Positions 6,328 to 12,606 of a stretch of DNA of 13,025 nt are shown piece after piece; the first letter of the stretch is position 1, and every line of letters starts with the position of its first letter. The notes under the pieces are model-generated. The model was not told the origin of the DNA. It searched no databases and saw only the letters and a list, made by a program, of their open reading frames with translations. The stretch covers positions 1-13,025 of the forward strand of contig CAYNDL010000025.1 of NCBI GenBank assembly GCA_964396115.1, written 5' to 3'. Both the position numbers and the translations under genes were made by a program. Origin of the DNA: CAYNDL01 sp964396115 (GTDB lineage: Bacteria; Patescibacteriota; Andersenbacteria; UBA10190; CAIZMI01).

Positions 6328-6576
6328 ATGGCCGCGCAGCACCAGGAGGTTACAGTCCTATGGAACGGCGGGTGGGATACTTACGTCGTCGATCCTGGGC
6401 AGGTCCGTGACCTGCCGGAAGAAGCTTTCCGGGACGATCGGTATTCACCGATCTGGTACGACGGGCCGAACTCCGGATACCCTTGTTGGATAAAGTGCAT
6501 TTTTCTTCGCCGGCATAATTTCGGCGGGGAGAACCAAGGGGTCCGAGTGATCCGGCACGTCGATGGTGGTGACTGA
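6328..6576 (+). CDS. Small protein of unknown function (82 residues)
   Basis: The start at 6328 is fixed by AAGGAG at 6316-6321; an in-frame TTG at 6229 lies in the promoter. The protein is acidic and aromatic, with an N-terminal strand-like EVTVLWNGGWDTYVV, a middle IWYDGPNSGYPCWIKC stretch with two Cys four residues apart (53 and 57), and a C-terminal RVIRHVDGGD. There is no signal peptide or membrane segment. The Trp/Gly/Tyr-rich, beta-prone pattern suggests a small beta domain. I do not recognise a family. It is a monocistronic gene between its own promoter, a structured leader and a terminator, which supports it being real. Confidence 0.65.
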   Translation: MAAQHQEVTVLWNGGWDTYVVDPGQVRDLPEEAFRDDRYSPIWYDGPNSGYPCWIKCIFLRRHNFGGENQGVRVIRHVDGGD

Positions 6577-6586
6577 TACTCTTCTA

Positions 6587-6616
6587 GCCCTGGCATCTTG
6601 CCGGGGCGTTTTTTTA
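6587..6616 (+). terminator. Intrinsic terminator after the 82-residue protein
   Basis: GCCCTGGCA (6587-6595) pairs with TGCCGGGGC (6599-6607), one G-T pair, a 3-base loop, then GTTTTTTT. Confidence 0.92.
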
Positions 6617-6627
6617 TAGAAGAAACG

Positions 6628-6675
6628 ATGATGGCATGTGAAAAAAAGGAGGACTTACTAACAAATTTACGATAA
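6628..6675 (+). other. Possible 15-codon leader ORF with an orphan Shine-Dalgarno
   Basis: ATGATG at 6628 opens a 15-codon frame ending TAA at 6673-6675, eleven bases before the DUF1697 start. Inside it lies a perfect AAGGAGG (6646-6652) that has no start codon at normal distance; the next ATG is 33 bases away. A weak AT stem (6663-6669 with 6673-6679) lies between. It may be a leader peptide or a decayed start. Confidence 0.25.
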
Positions 6676-6685
6676 GTTTAGATAA

Positions 6686-7207
6686 ATGAAGTACATATCA
6701 CTGCTGCGTGGCATAAATGTCGGCGGAAATAATCTCATAAAAATGTCTGTTCTTAAGGATGCTTTTATTACTGCGGGTTTCACCAACGTGACCACACTTA
6801 TCGCTAGTGGAAACGTGATTTTTGAATCACGAAAGAAAGTAGAGGCGGAAAAGCTTGAGATACTGTTAAATGAAAAATTAAAAACAAATATTGTCCTTGT
6901 ACTTTTAAATCCCGCTGAGTTAAAAAGGGTTGTAAAAGAAGTACCTCCTGACTGGAAAAAGAAAACGACGATCCGACGTTACGTTGCTTTCGTGAAGAAG
7001 CCGATGACTACTCAGGAAGTTCTAGAGGAAATAGAAATAAAAGAGGGAGTGGACTTTGTCAAAAAAGGCAAAGAAGTTATTTACATGACCACAAAACTCG
7101 ACGGGATAACAAAAAGCAAATTATCGAAAATTAGCCAATCCAAAGTCTACCGTTTTCTGACGATTAGGAATTTCATTACTGTAGAAAAGCTGGCGAAAAT
7201 GGTTTGA
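6686..7207 (+). CDS. DUF1697 family protein
   Basis: A 173-residue protein matching the DUF1697 family (PF08002) from its first residues: MKYISLLRGINVGG at 1-14, then the typical TLIASGNVIF at about 37-46. Length is normal for the family, about 175-180, so it looks complete. The function of the family is not established. The ATG at 6686 is preceded directly by an in-frame stop and fits the family start, yet has no ribosome site at normal spacing; AAGGAGG is 33 bases upstream. Lys-rich and AT-rich codon use sets it apart from the more GC-rich genes before it. No terminator separates it from the sigma factor gene 66 bases later, so some read-through is possible. Confidence 0.9.
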   Translation: MKYISLLRGINVGGNNLIKMSVLKDAFITAGFTNVTTLIASGNVIFESRKKVEAEKLEILLNEKLKTNIVLVLLNPAELKRVVKEVPPDWKKKTTIRRYVAFVKKPMTTQEVLEEIEIKEGVDFVKKGKEVIYMTTKLDGITKSKLSKISQSKVYRFLTIRNFITVEKLAKMV

Positions 7208-7219
7208 TGTAAGATCGGA

Positions 7220-7257
7220 TTGATGGGTTGTATCAGGATTTCTTAAATAATTCTGAT
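7220..7257 (+). promoter_or_regulatory. Promoter candidate and overlapping inverted repeat before the sigma gene
   Basis: TTGATG at 7220-7225 and TTAAAT at 7243-7248 (4 of 6 each, spacer 17). An inverted repeat, ATCAGGATT (7232-7240) with AATTCTGAT (7249-7257), straddles the -10 box. It has no T tail, so it looks more like an operator or a leader stem than a terminator. It ends 16 bases before the ATG. Confidence 0.35.
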
Positions 7258-7273
7258 CTGTTAAATTAAAATT

Positions 7274-7840
7274 ATGGATGATTTGGCAAAATTGACCGAC
7301 GAGGAATTGGTAGAAGTGGTTAGGAAAAGTAACCCGGAGCTCTATTCGGAAGTAGTATCCCGTTACCAGGAAAAGTTGTGGCGATATGCTATGCGGCTCT
7401 TGGGTGATCAGGATGCAGCACGTGACGTTGTTCAGGAGGCTTTTATTAAGGCATATATGAATTTGAATGGGTTCGACACGAAGTTGCGGCTCTCACCCTG
7501 GCTGTACCGAATAGTACATAATGAGGTCGTTAGCTTTTGTCGGCGGGAGAAAAAATCAGTTTCGCTGGATGATAATTTTGAAATAATCGAAAAGATGCCT
7601 AGTTCTTCGGATACTCGGGAGGAAGTGGAAAGGAATGAAATGGCTCGTTTAATGCAAAGTAACTTAAAGAAGCTGCCTTTACCGTTCAGGGAAGTCGTAA
7701 CCCTTTTTTATCTCGAGGAGCTCTCTTATCAGGAAATAAGCGACGTCCTCCATATTCCTATTAATACTGTTGGAAGCAGGATAAACCGTGGGAAGAAAAT
7801 GTTGCGAGATGCGTATAATTTAAAGAAGGGAGAATTGTGA
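7274..7840 (+). CDS. ECF-type RNA polymerase sigma factor
   Basis: A 188-residue sigma factor of the extracytoplasmic-function group. Sigma-2 spans about 20-95 and includes the core-binding DQDAARDVVQEAFIKAY (45-61) and the -10-recognising SPWLYRIVHNEV (74-85). Sigma-4 spans about 128-183, with LPLPFREVVTLFYLEELSY and the helix-turn-helix ISDVLHIPINTVGSRINRG (155-173). A short linker joins them, with no sigma-1 or sigma-3, as in this group. Upstream of the ATG there is no clear ribosome site. Its stop overlaps the GTG of the next gene by four bases, so the two are translationally coupled. That arrangement is typical of an ECF sigma factor with its membrane-bound regulator. It should direct polymerase to a small regulon in response to an envelope signal. 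Confidence 0.95.
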   Translation: MDDLAKLTDEELVEVVRKSNPELYSEVVSRYQEKLWRYAMRLLGDQDAARDVVQEAFIKAYMNLNGFDTKLRLSPWLYRIVHNEVVSFCRREKKSVSLDDNFEIIEKMPSSSDTREEVERNEMARLMQSNLKKLPLPFREVVTLFYLEELSYQEISDVLHIPINTVGSRINRGKKMLRDAYNLKKGEL

Positions 7841-8526
7841 CTGAAAAAATGCCAAATTTAGTGCCAGATGTTATGGGGCAGATCAAGGAACGCGGTGTAC
7901 AAATGCGGTCCAGGAGATATTTTGTTTTTATTTCTATTCTGTTGGGTTTAGGAGTGGGTAGTGCGATCGTTACTGCGTTCATTAGTGCAGTCATTGCATT
8001 TGTGTATCTGTTTATCCTTTTACCCAGCGGTATGGTTGGTTCAGCTGGTTTCCGGGTACTCTTTCTGTATTTTCCTTGGCTGCCTCTTATACTTGCTATC
8101 GCCGGCATATATTTTGGTACCAGACTTTTGCGAAGAGTCGGCACTACCTACAGGCGAACGACACTTTCAATTGGCATCATGCTTGTTGCTATTGTCGGTG
8201 TCTTTGCTACCGCAACAGGTTATGTGACGGTTCGCGAAAGATGGCATGAATCGAGCCACTTCACTATGCTTTTTCCCAGGCTTGCAAGAATCGGGAGCGG
8301 CTGGGTATTAGGGGTAGTAGAAAGTGCCAATGTCCAAGATGGATTTATTGTGAAATCTGTGGAGGGTGAGTCTATTACAGTTGTTAACAGGAGTGACACA
8401 AAAATTATTCACGGGGAAGTTGCTATCGGCAAACCCGTGCGTGTGATTGGGCGAAGGCAGGGAGATGTGTTAACGGCCAGATTTATCATCGTGGACCCCC
8501 TTTATTCAAAAAAAAGAAACCGTTAA
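7837..8526 (+). CDS. Membrane protein, putative anti-sigma/sensor partner of the ECF sigma factor
   Basis: A 229-residue protein starting at GTG 7837, in a GTGA overlap with the sigma stop and with AAGGGA just upstream. The first 27 residues (MPNLVPDVMGQIKERG region) are cytoplasmic and could hold the sigma factor. Hydrophobic segments lie at about 28-63, 72-95 and 109-131. With the positive-inside rule (RSRR at 24-27, RLLRR at 97-100) the C-terminal domain (about 135-229) would face outside. That tail has alternating strands (GWVLGVVESANV, SITVVN, HGEVAIGKPVRVIG, LTARFIIV) like the DUF5666/OB-like beta domains found with ECF sigma factors in CPR genomes. No ZAS zinc motif is seen, so it is not a classical zinc anti-sigma factor. 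Role inferred from position and topology. Confidence 0.7.
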   Translation: MTEKMPNLVPDVMGQIKERGVQMRSRRYFVFISILLGLGVGSAIVTAFISAVIAFVYLFILLPSGMVGSAGFRVLFLYFPWLPLILAIAGIYFGTRLLRRVGTTYRRTTLSIGIMLVAIVGVFATATGYVTVRERWHESSHFTMLFPRLARIGSGWVLGVVESANVQDGFIVKSVEGESITVVNRSDTKIIHGEVAIGKPVRVIGRRQGDVLTARFIIVDPLYSKKRNR

Positions 8527-8573
8527 ATCTCCGGGAAGAAAAGAGTGCCCTCCGGCGTAGTAATAGTGAGGAG

Positions 8574-8583
8574 GTGATAAACC
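8574..8583 (+). promoter_or_regulatory. Full-length Shine-Dalgarno for the secreted protein
   Basis: The stretch GAGGTGATAA within AGGAGGTGAT (8570-8579) is complementary to nearly the whole anti-Shine-Dalgarno end of 16S rRNA, a few bases before ATG 8584. It predicts high translation. Confidence 0.7.
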
Positions 8584-8838
8584 ATGAAGAAATTCACTAA
8601 ATTATTTGCCGGATTACTAGTTGCAGTTTTTGCATTCGTGGCGGTTACGCCAAAGGCTGATGCTGCCACTGTTGTTGTTAGGACAGCACCATACCCATAT
8701 TATTACAGAGTTGCTGTTTATCCTCCTTACCCTGTTTATCGCGCTGCCAATTGGTTGAGTTGGCACAACTGTAACGGCTCAGTAACAAACTCGAATGGAA
8801 CTGTTCACGCGGAGGGGACATGTTCGCCGATCTATTAA
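8584..8838 (+). CDS. Small secreted Tyr/Pro-rich protein in the sigma-factor unit
   Basis: An 84-residue precursor. Residues 1-27 form a textbook Sec signal peptide: KKFTK, then a hydrophobic core LFAGLLVAVFAFVAV, then cleavage after AxA (Ala25-Asp26-Ala27). The mature part, about 57 residues, starts with short beta-like repeats rich in Tyr, Pro and Val (residues 35-52, with PYPYYY and YPPYPVY) and ends in a polar region with Cys63 and Cys80, able to form one disulfide. It lies 57 bases after the membrane protein with no terminator between and has an exceptionally strong ribosome site. It may be an abundant envelope or surface protein controlled by the sigma factor, or a ligand of the sensor. 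No family recognised. Confidence 0.75.
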   Translation: MKKFTKLFAGLLVAVFAFVAVTPKADAATVVVRTAPYPYYYRVAVYPPYPVYRAANWLSWHNCNGSVTNSNGTVHAEGTCSPIY

Positions 8839-8854
8839 CAGATACTACTATTAT

Positions 8855-8885
8855 TTAAGGCCGCCTTTTAATGAGGCGGTCTTAA
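8855..8885 (+). terminator. Hairpin after the secreted protein gene
   Basis: A 12-bp stem (8855-8866 with 8874-8885, one G-T pair) resembling the GGCGGTTTTTAA terminators, but with GGCGGTCTTAAAA instead of a T run. Probably the end of the sigma-factor unit, perhaps a leaky terminator. Confidence 0.6.
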
Positions 8886-8887
8886 AA

Positions 8888-8932
8888 TTGTCACTGACGT
8901 AAATTTACAATTGGTAATAATAAACGTTAGTG
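8888..8932 (+). promoter_or_regulatory. Palindrome-rich control region before the 100-residue gene
   Basis: TTGTCA at 8888-8893 follows the hairpin, but no good -10 lies at 17 bases (TAATAA at 8915 is too far). CACTGACGT (8892-8900) and ACGTTAGTG (8924-8932) form an inverted repeat with one G-T pair. Between them are GTAAATTTAC (8899-8908), a perfect palindrome, and CAATTG. Looks like an operator region. Confidence 0.3.
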
Positions 8933-8967
8933 TTGTTATTTACTTGTACCTTAGACAGGGGAGAAGC

Positions 8968-9270
8968 ATGGGCGCAGCATATGGCCAGATTTTCCAGTCA
9001 CTAGAGTTCTCGATCCAGGATAACTTGCCGCTCCTTCTGCCGCTTGAGAAAGGGAAGAAGAGCGGAAACGAGATCAGCTTCAGGCTCAAGGGGGAGCTGA
9101 CTGAGGAGCAGATCAGGGCGGCGTTGGTGAAAATCATTACCGATGAAGGCTTAAGGTCTCAACCGGGAGAATCAAACAAGTTGACGGTAATCTTGGATCC
9201 AAACGATGTGATCGCCCAGGTCAGTTTCCGGACATTTGCCCAGAAATTAACTGTGGCGTTCACCGATTAA
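8968..9270 (+). CDS. Hypothetical protein, 100 residues
   Basis: The start at 8968 is supported by AGGGGA at 8957-8962; the longer in-frame start lies in the control region. The protein has no signal peptide, membrane segment or cysteine. It reads as a small alpha/beta domain: a hydrophobic start (QIFQSLEFSI, PLLLPLEKG), strand ISFRLKG, helix LTEEQIRAALVKIITDEG (about 43-60), then strands LTVILDP and VIAQVSFRTFAQKLTVAF. The pattern suggests a soluble cytoplasmic protein. I do not recognise a family. It is a single-gene unit with its own terminator. Confidence 0.65.
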   Translation: MGAAYGQIFQSLEFSIQDNLPLLLPLEKGKKSGNEISFRLKGELTEEQIRAALVKIITDEGLRSQPGESNKLTVILDPNDVIAQVSFRTFAQKLTVAFTD

Positions 9271-9287
9271 CCCCCGCGTTTTGTTTC

Positions 9288-9313
9288 AAGCCGCTCCGCG
9301 AGAGCGGTTTTTT
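9288..9313 (+). terminator. Intrinsic terminator after the 100-residue gene
   Basis: CCGCTC (9291-9296) with GAGCGG (9302-9307) around a 5-base loop, extended by A/G with T pairs at 9288-9290, then six T. Confidence 0.9.
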
Positions 9314-9324
9314 CATAAATTAGG

Positions 9325-9330
9325 TATGCT
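9325..9330 (+). promoter_or_regulatory. -10 box candidate for the DUF488 gene
   Basis: TATGCT, the same -10 form as before the tandem GNAT gene; no matching -35 because the terminator occupies that place. GTTCTTTC follows at 9343-9350 in the leader. Confidence 0.3.
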
Positions 9331-9371
9331 TTTGTCGTGATCGTTCTTTCTCTGCTTTCCCGAGGGAAACA

Positions 9372-9761
9372 ATGCTACGTACGCGATCGATCAAGGCAGC
9401 AAAAAGAGATACCGACGGACTCCGTATTTCTGTCATGAGCCGTCACACGCTCAGTGATGGTATTACCCCGGATCCAGAAATTACAGAACATCTTTATGAC
9501 ATTTGGTGGCGAAGGTTGGCACCGCCGTCGAGGCTTGTGGGAGAATGGTACAGAGGAGTGCTCGAATGGGAGCAATTCGAGGCCTTGTATCTGGAATATT
9601 TAGTGACGCAGTCTTTGAGTCTCAGGGTCTTAGCAAAGATCGCGCGAGAGACCAACGTCACTGTCTTGTGTGTTGAAGAGGACCCCTCGTATTGTCACCG
9701 ACGTCTCTTGGCACAAAGATGTGGAGTACTCGATCCAGCACTCGCTATTGCAATCGAGTAA
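9372..9761 (+). CDS. DUF488 family protein
   Basis: A 129-residue protein with the marks of the DUF488 family (PF04343): VMSRHTLSDG near the start (residues 21-30), the central YDIWWRRLAPPSRLVGEWYRG (about 42-62), and the C-terminal LCVEEDPSYCHRRLLA (about 99-114) with its conserved Cys-His-Arg. Length is normal, so it is complete. The start at 9372 follows GAGGGA. The family's biochemical role is not firmly established; the conserved Cys, His and Arg suggest an enzyme or nucleic-acid-binding site. Single-gene unit with a terminator starting in its stop codon. Confidence 0.9.
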   Translation: MLRTRSIKAAKRDTDGLRISVMSRHTLSDGITPDPEITEHLYDIWWRRLAPPSRLVGEWYRGVLEWEQFEALYLEYLVTQSLSLRVLAKIARETNVTVLCVEEDPSYCHRRLLAQRCGVLDPALAIAIE

Positions 9762-9783
9762 CCGCCCCCAGGGCGGTTTTTAA
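9760..9783 (+). terminator. Intrinsic terminator overlapping the DUF488 stop codon
   Basis: AACCGCCC (9760-9767) with GGGCGGTT (9771-9778), 3-base loop, T run. The TAA stop (9759-9761) overlaps the left arm. Contains GGCGGTTTTTAA (9772-9783). Confidence 0.93.
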
Positions 9784-9788
9784 TTGCC

Positions 9789-9817
9789 GTGACAAACTGG
9801 TTAATTCGGAATATAAT
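9789..9817 (+). promoter_or_regulatory. Strong sigma-70 promoter for the Pat-type gene
   Basis: GTGACA at 9789-9794 (5 of 6), a 17-base spacer and a perfect TATAAT at 9812-9817. The leader is about 48 bases. Confidence 0.8.
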
Positions 9818-9871
9818 TATATTATAGTTTGTTTTTCCTGTTCGTTTGACATTGTGAACGAGGGGCTTTTT

Positions 9872-12562
9872 ATGCAACCCATGTTATGTCTGGATCGGTT
9901 GTTCTCGGTTGAACGTATCGCCGTGATCGGCGCGACCGAGACGGAAGGAAAAGTTGGATACACTGTTACCCGGAACTTGCTCAACGGCGAGTTCAAAGGA
10001 AAAGTGTACCCAGTGAATCCCAGCCGTGAATATGTGCTGGGCGCCAAGGCGTACAAGAACATCTCGTCGGTTCCCGACCAGATCGATCTTGCTGTCATCA
10101 TCACTGAAGCTACCAGGGTTCCCGCCGCATTGGAGGAATGCGGTCGGAAAGGAATCAAGTTGGCTATCGTCATCTCGGCAGGCTTTCGTGAATCTGGGGA
10201 GCAGGAGTTGGAAGCCAGTATCTTGGCGATTGCCCGGCGTTACGGTATGCGCATGCTTGGTCCGAACTGCCTGGGACTAATCATCCCCAGCCTCGGACTG
10301 AACGCGTCGTTTGCGAGAAACATGCCACGGAGCGGCGGTATTGCTTTCTACAGTTCCAGCGGCGCCCTGGTGACGACGATTATCGATCGGATGATCGAAT
10401 GTGATGTCGGTCTCGACATCATTGCTTCCGTTGGGAATGCAGCCGATCTTTCCATCGGACGTTTTGTTGAGTACTCAGGGCAAAGGAAGGCCAGCAAGGC
10501 GATCTTCATTTACGGAGAAGACCTTGGCGGCGGAAAGAGTTTGGCCGATCTGATTTCAGGTGCGCGAGCCGCCAAGAAAGCGGCATTCATGATCTCGCCG
10601 TCCGATCCCACAGCAGCGCGTGTCGCGCGGTCTCACACTGGAGCTATGGCTTCTGATGCGAACATGCTGCGAGCAGTTGCGCGCCGGTCAGGAATCGTCC
10701 TCGTGGATCGTTTCCACGATTTCTGCCATCTGGCAAACGTGTTGGATAAACAGCCGTTACCGCGAGGATCGCGGGTGGCGGTGGTGACTAATGCGGGAGG
10801 CGCCGGTGTCATCACTGTCAACGCGCTGATTCCTGCTGGCGGGGCTTTGGCCAACCTAGATCCGAAAACGATGGGGATGCTCAACAAGTCGCTGCCACCG
10901 TTTTGGAGCAAAGGGAATCCTGTTGATGTTCTCGGCGACGCCCGGGCTAACCGTTACGGCGATGCCATTGCAGTCCTTGCCGAGGATCCGAATGTCGACG
11001 TCATTCTTGTGGCATTAACGCCCCAGGATATGACTCAACCTTTCGAAACGGCTGTCGTGTTGGCCGATCTTGCCAACACGCTCCGGCAGCAAGGGAAGAT
11101 GCTGGTAACAAGTTGGATGGGTGCTGGTCTGGTGCAGGAAGGGATTATCGCTTTGAAGGAAGCGGGGATCCCAAACATTCCGGATCCGGATACAGCCGCC
11201 ATCGTGCTTGGTCTGATTTTCAAGCATCTCGAATTGCAGCGATTGCAGGATGACAATCCGAAACCTCTGTACGGAGGCCTTCTGTTTGACCGCAAGGAGT
11301 CGGCAAGGCAAGTCATCAGGGAAGCTCGGAAAGACAACCGTCTAGTTCTGCGGGAATCTGAAGCGAAGGCTGTCTTGAGTGCATTCGGCATTCCGATTTC
11401 TCCAACCCTTGTTGCCCAGACCGCAGATGATGCTGTCCAGGCAGCAGAACAGTTGGGCTTCCCAGTAGTTGTGAAGTGGGATTCTGGTGATCACAAGACG
11501 GATCGCGGCGGGGTGAAGTTGAACAGACGTGATCCTGATTCTGTTCGACAAGCCTTTGCCGAAATCGCAACAAGTTTGGGACCAGATTTTGTCCAAGCCA
11601 CCGTGCAACCAATGGTGTCGTTGCCAGACAGCTACGAGTTGATCTTGGGGAGCAGTTTGGATCCGCGGTCCGGCCCCACTGTTTGTTGTGGGTATGGCGG
11701 AAGCCTTGTTGAAGTTTTCAGGGATGTTGTTGTCGGGCTTCCTCCTCTCACCACCGTGTGGGCAAAGGACCAGCTCAGCCAGACGAAGATTTGGAAGGCT
11801 CTCCAAGGCATTCGCGGCCGTAAAGGCGTCGACATGGATAGTCTGGTTCAAACCCTAGTTCGGTTTTCTGAAATGGTTGCCGAACTGAACCCTGAAGGAG
11901 TTGCAGAGTTCGACATTAATCCTCTGTTGGTTTCACCCAGCGGAGTGATGGCGCTCGATGCCAGGATCGTACTCCTGGACAAGGAGGCACCCATCGCACC
12001 GCCGGTAATCCGACCCTATCCTTCGGAGTATGAACTTGACGTGGACCTGAAAAATGGGGCTCATGTTAAGATCCGTCCGATGCGCGAGGAAGACCGGATT
12101 CTCGTCAACAACTTCCTGTTCCGGTTGTCCGACGAGTCCGTGAGTTGGCGATACGGCCGAACAGTCTCTTATTCCTTGCGGCCTCAACTGGCGCCTCATT
12201 CTGTTGATTACGGGCGCGCGATCGTCTTGGTCGCTGAATACGTGTCTGAGGCTGGAACTTCAATCGTCGGTATGGCAGAGGTTGACCGTTTTTGCGCCGT
12301 GAGCCAGGGATGCCAGATGGGTTGTATGCCCGGCGCCCAAGGGGAGTTTGCCGTTGTTGTTTCTGACGATTGGCGGCACCTCGGCTTAGGGAGAAGAATG
12401 GTTCTTCACCTGCGACAGATTTCAACGATTGAAGGGATGCGACTCGTTCAAGGAACAGTTCGAAACGGTAACATTCCGATGTGTATGCTCTGCACGGAGC
12501 TCGGGTTGCCGCTCAAACGGACATCGGATGAAATTGTCGCCACCTTGCTGGAGGCTAGCTGA
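9872..12562 (+). CDS. Pat-type protein lysine acetyltransferase: NDP-forming acyl-CoA synthetase-like body with C-terminal GNAT
   Basis: An 896-residue protein with the layout of Pat/PatZ enzymes (about 886 in enterics), which acetylate lysines, classically that of acetyl-CoA synthetase. Domains: CoA-binding Rossmann domain at about 8-130 (VIGATETEGKVG, then GPNCLG at 130-135); succinyl-CoA-ligase-like domains at about 150-460, with SHTGA and its His255 at the position of the phosphohistidine of ADP-forming enzymes; ATP-grasp domain at about 490-715 (HKTDRGGVKLN from 541); GNAT domain at about 730-896, with the acetyl-CoA loop RHLGLG at 835-840. The start at 9872 follows AGGGG; longer in-frame starts lie in the previous gene. 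Unusual: three Cys (808, 814, 818) in a GNAT loop and CMLC (871-874) near the end. It may be an acetyltransferase, an acyl-CoA synthetase, or both. Confidence 0.93.
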   Translation: MQPMLCLDRLFSVERIAVIGATETEGKVGYTVTRNLLNGEFKGKVYPVNPSREYVLGAKAYKNISSVPDQIDLAVIITEATRVPAALEECGRKGIKLAIVISAGFRESGEQELEASILAIARRYGMRMLGPNCLGLIIPSLGLNASFARNMPRSGGIAFYSSSGALVTTIIDRMIECDVGLDIIASVGNAADLSIGRFVEYSGQRKASKAIFIYGEDLGGGKSLADLISGARAAKKAAFMISPSDPTAARVARSHTGAMASDANMLRAVARRSGIVLVDRFHDFCHLANVLDKQPLPRGSRVAVVTNAGGAGVITVNALIPAGGALANLDPKTMGMLNKSLPPFWSKGNPVDVLGDARANRYGDAIAVLAEDPNVDVILVALTPQDMTQPFETAVVLADLANTLRQQGKMLVTSWMGAGLVQEGIIALKEAGIPNIPDPDTAAIVLGLIFKHLELQRLQDDNPKPLYGGLLFDRKESARQVIREARKDNRLVLRESEAKAVLSAFGIPISPTLVAQTADDAVQAAEQLGFPVVVKWDSGDHKTDRGGVKLNRRDPDSVRQAFAEIATSLGPDFVQATVQPMVSLPDSYELILGSSLDPRSGPTVCCGYGGSLVEVFRDVVVGLPPLTTVWAKDQLSQTKIWKALQGIRGRKGVDMDSLVQTLVRFSEMVAELNPEGVAEFDINPLLVSPSGVMALDARIVLLDKEAPIAPPVIRPYPSEYELDVDLKNGAHVKIRPMREEDRILVNNFLFRLSDESVSWRYGRTVSYSLRPQLAPHSVDYGRAIVLVAEYVSEAGTSIVGMAEVDRFCAVSQGCQMGCMPGAQGEFAVVVSDDWRHLGLGRRMVLHLRQISTIEGMRLVQGTVRNGNIPMCMLCTELGLPLKRTSDEIVATLLEAS

Positions 12563-12567
12563 GCGAC

Positions 12568-12599
12568 AAACCGCCATTGTGCAACAATGGCGGTTTTTT
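12568..12599 (+). terminator. Intrinsic terminator after the Pat-type gene
   Basis: A perfect 10-bp stem CCGCCATTGT (12571-12580) with ACAATGGCGG (12584-12593), extended by AAA/TTT pairs, then six T. It has GGCGG followed by TTTTTTAA, one T more than the recurrent 12-mer. Confidence 0.95.
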
Positions 12600-12606
12600 A
12601 AATCCA

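Noticed and set aside
7232..7257. Inverted repeat before the sigma gene as a terminator of DUF1697
   Set aside because: AT-rich stem with a wobble and no T run after it; better read as an operator or leader stem.
9692..9871. Extended N-terminus of the Pat-type protein
   Set aside because: It would run through the end of DUF488, its terminator and the strong promoter at 9789-9817. The family start fits the ATG at 9872.
11342..11851. 169-codon minus-strand frame within the Pat-type gene
   Set aside because: Shadow frame in a conserved ATP-grasp coding region; no motif or ribosome site.
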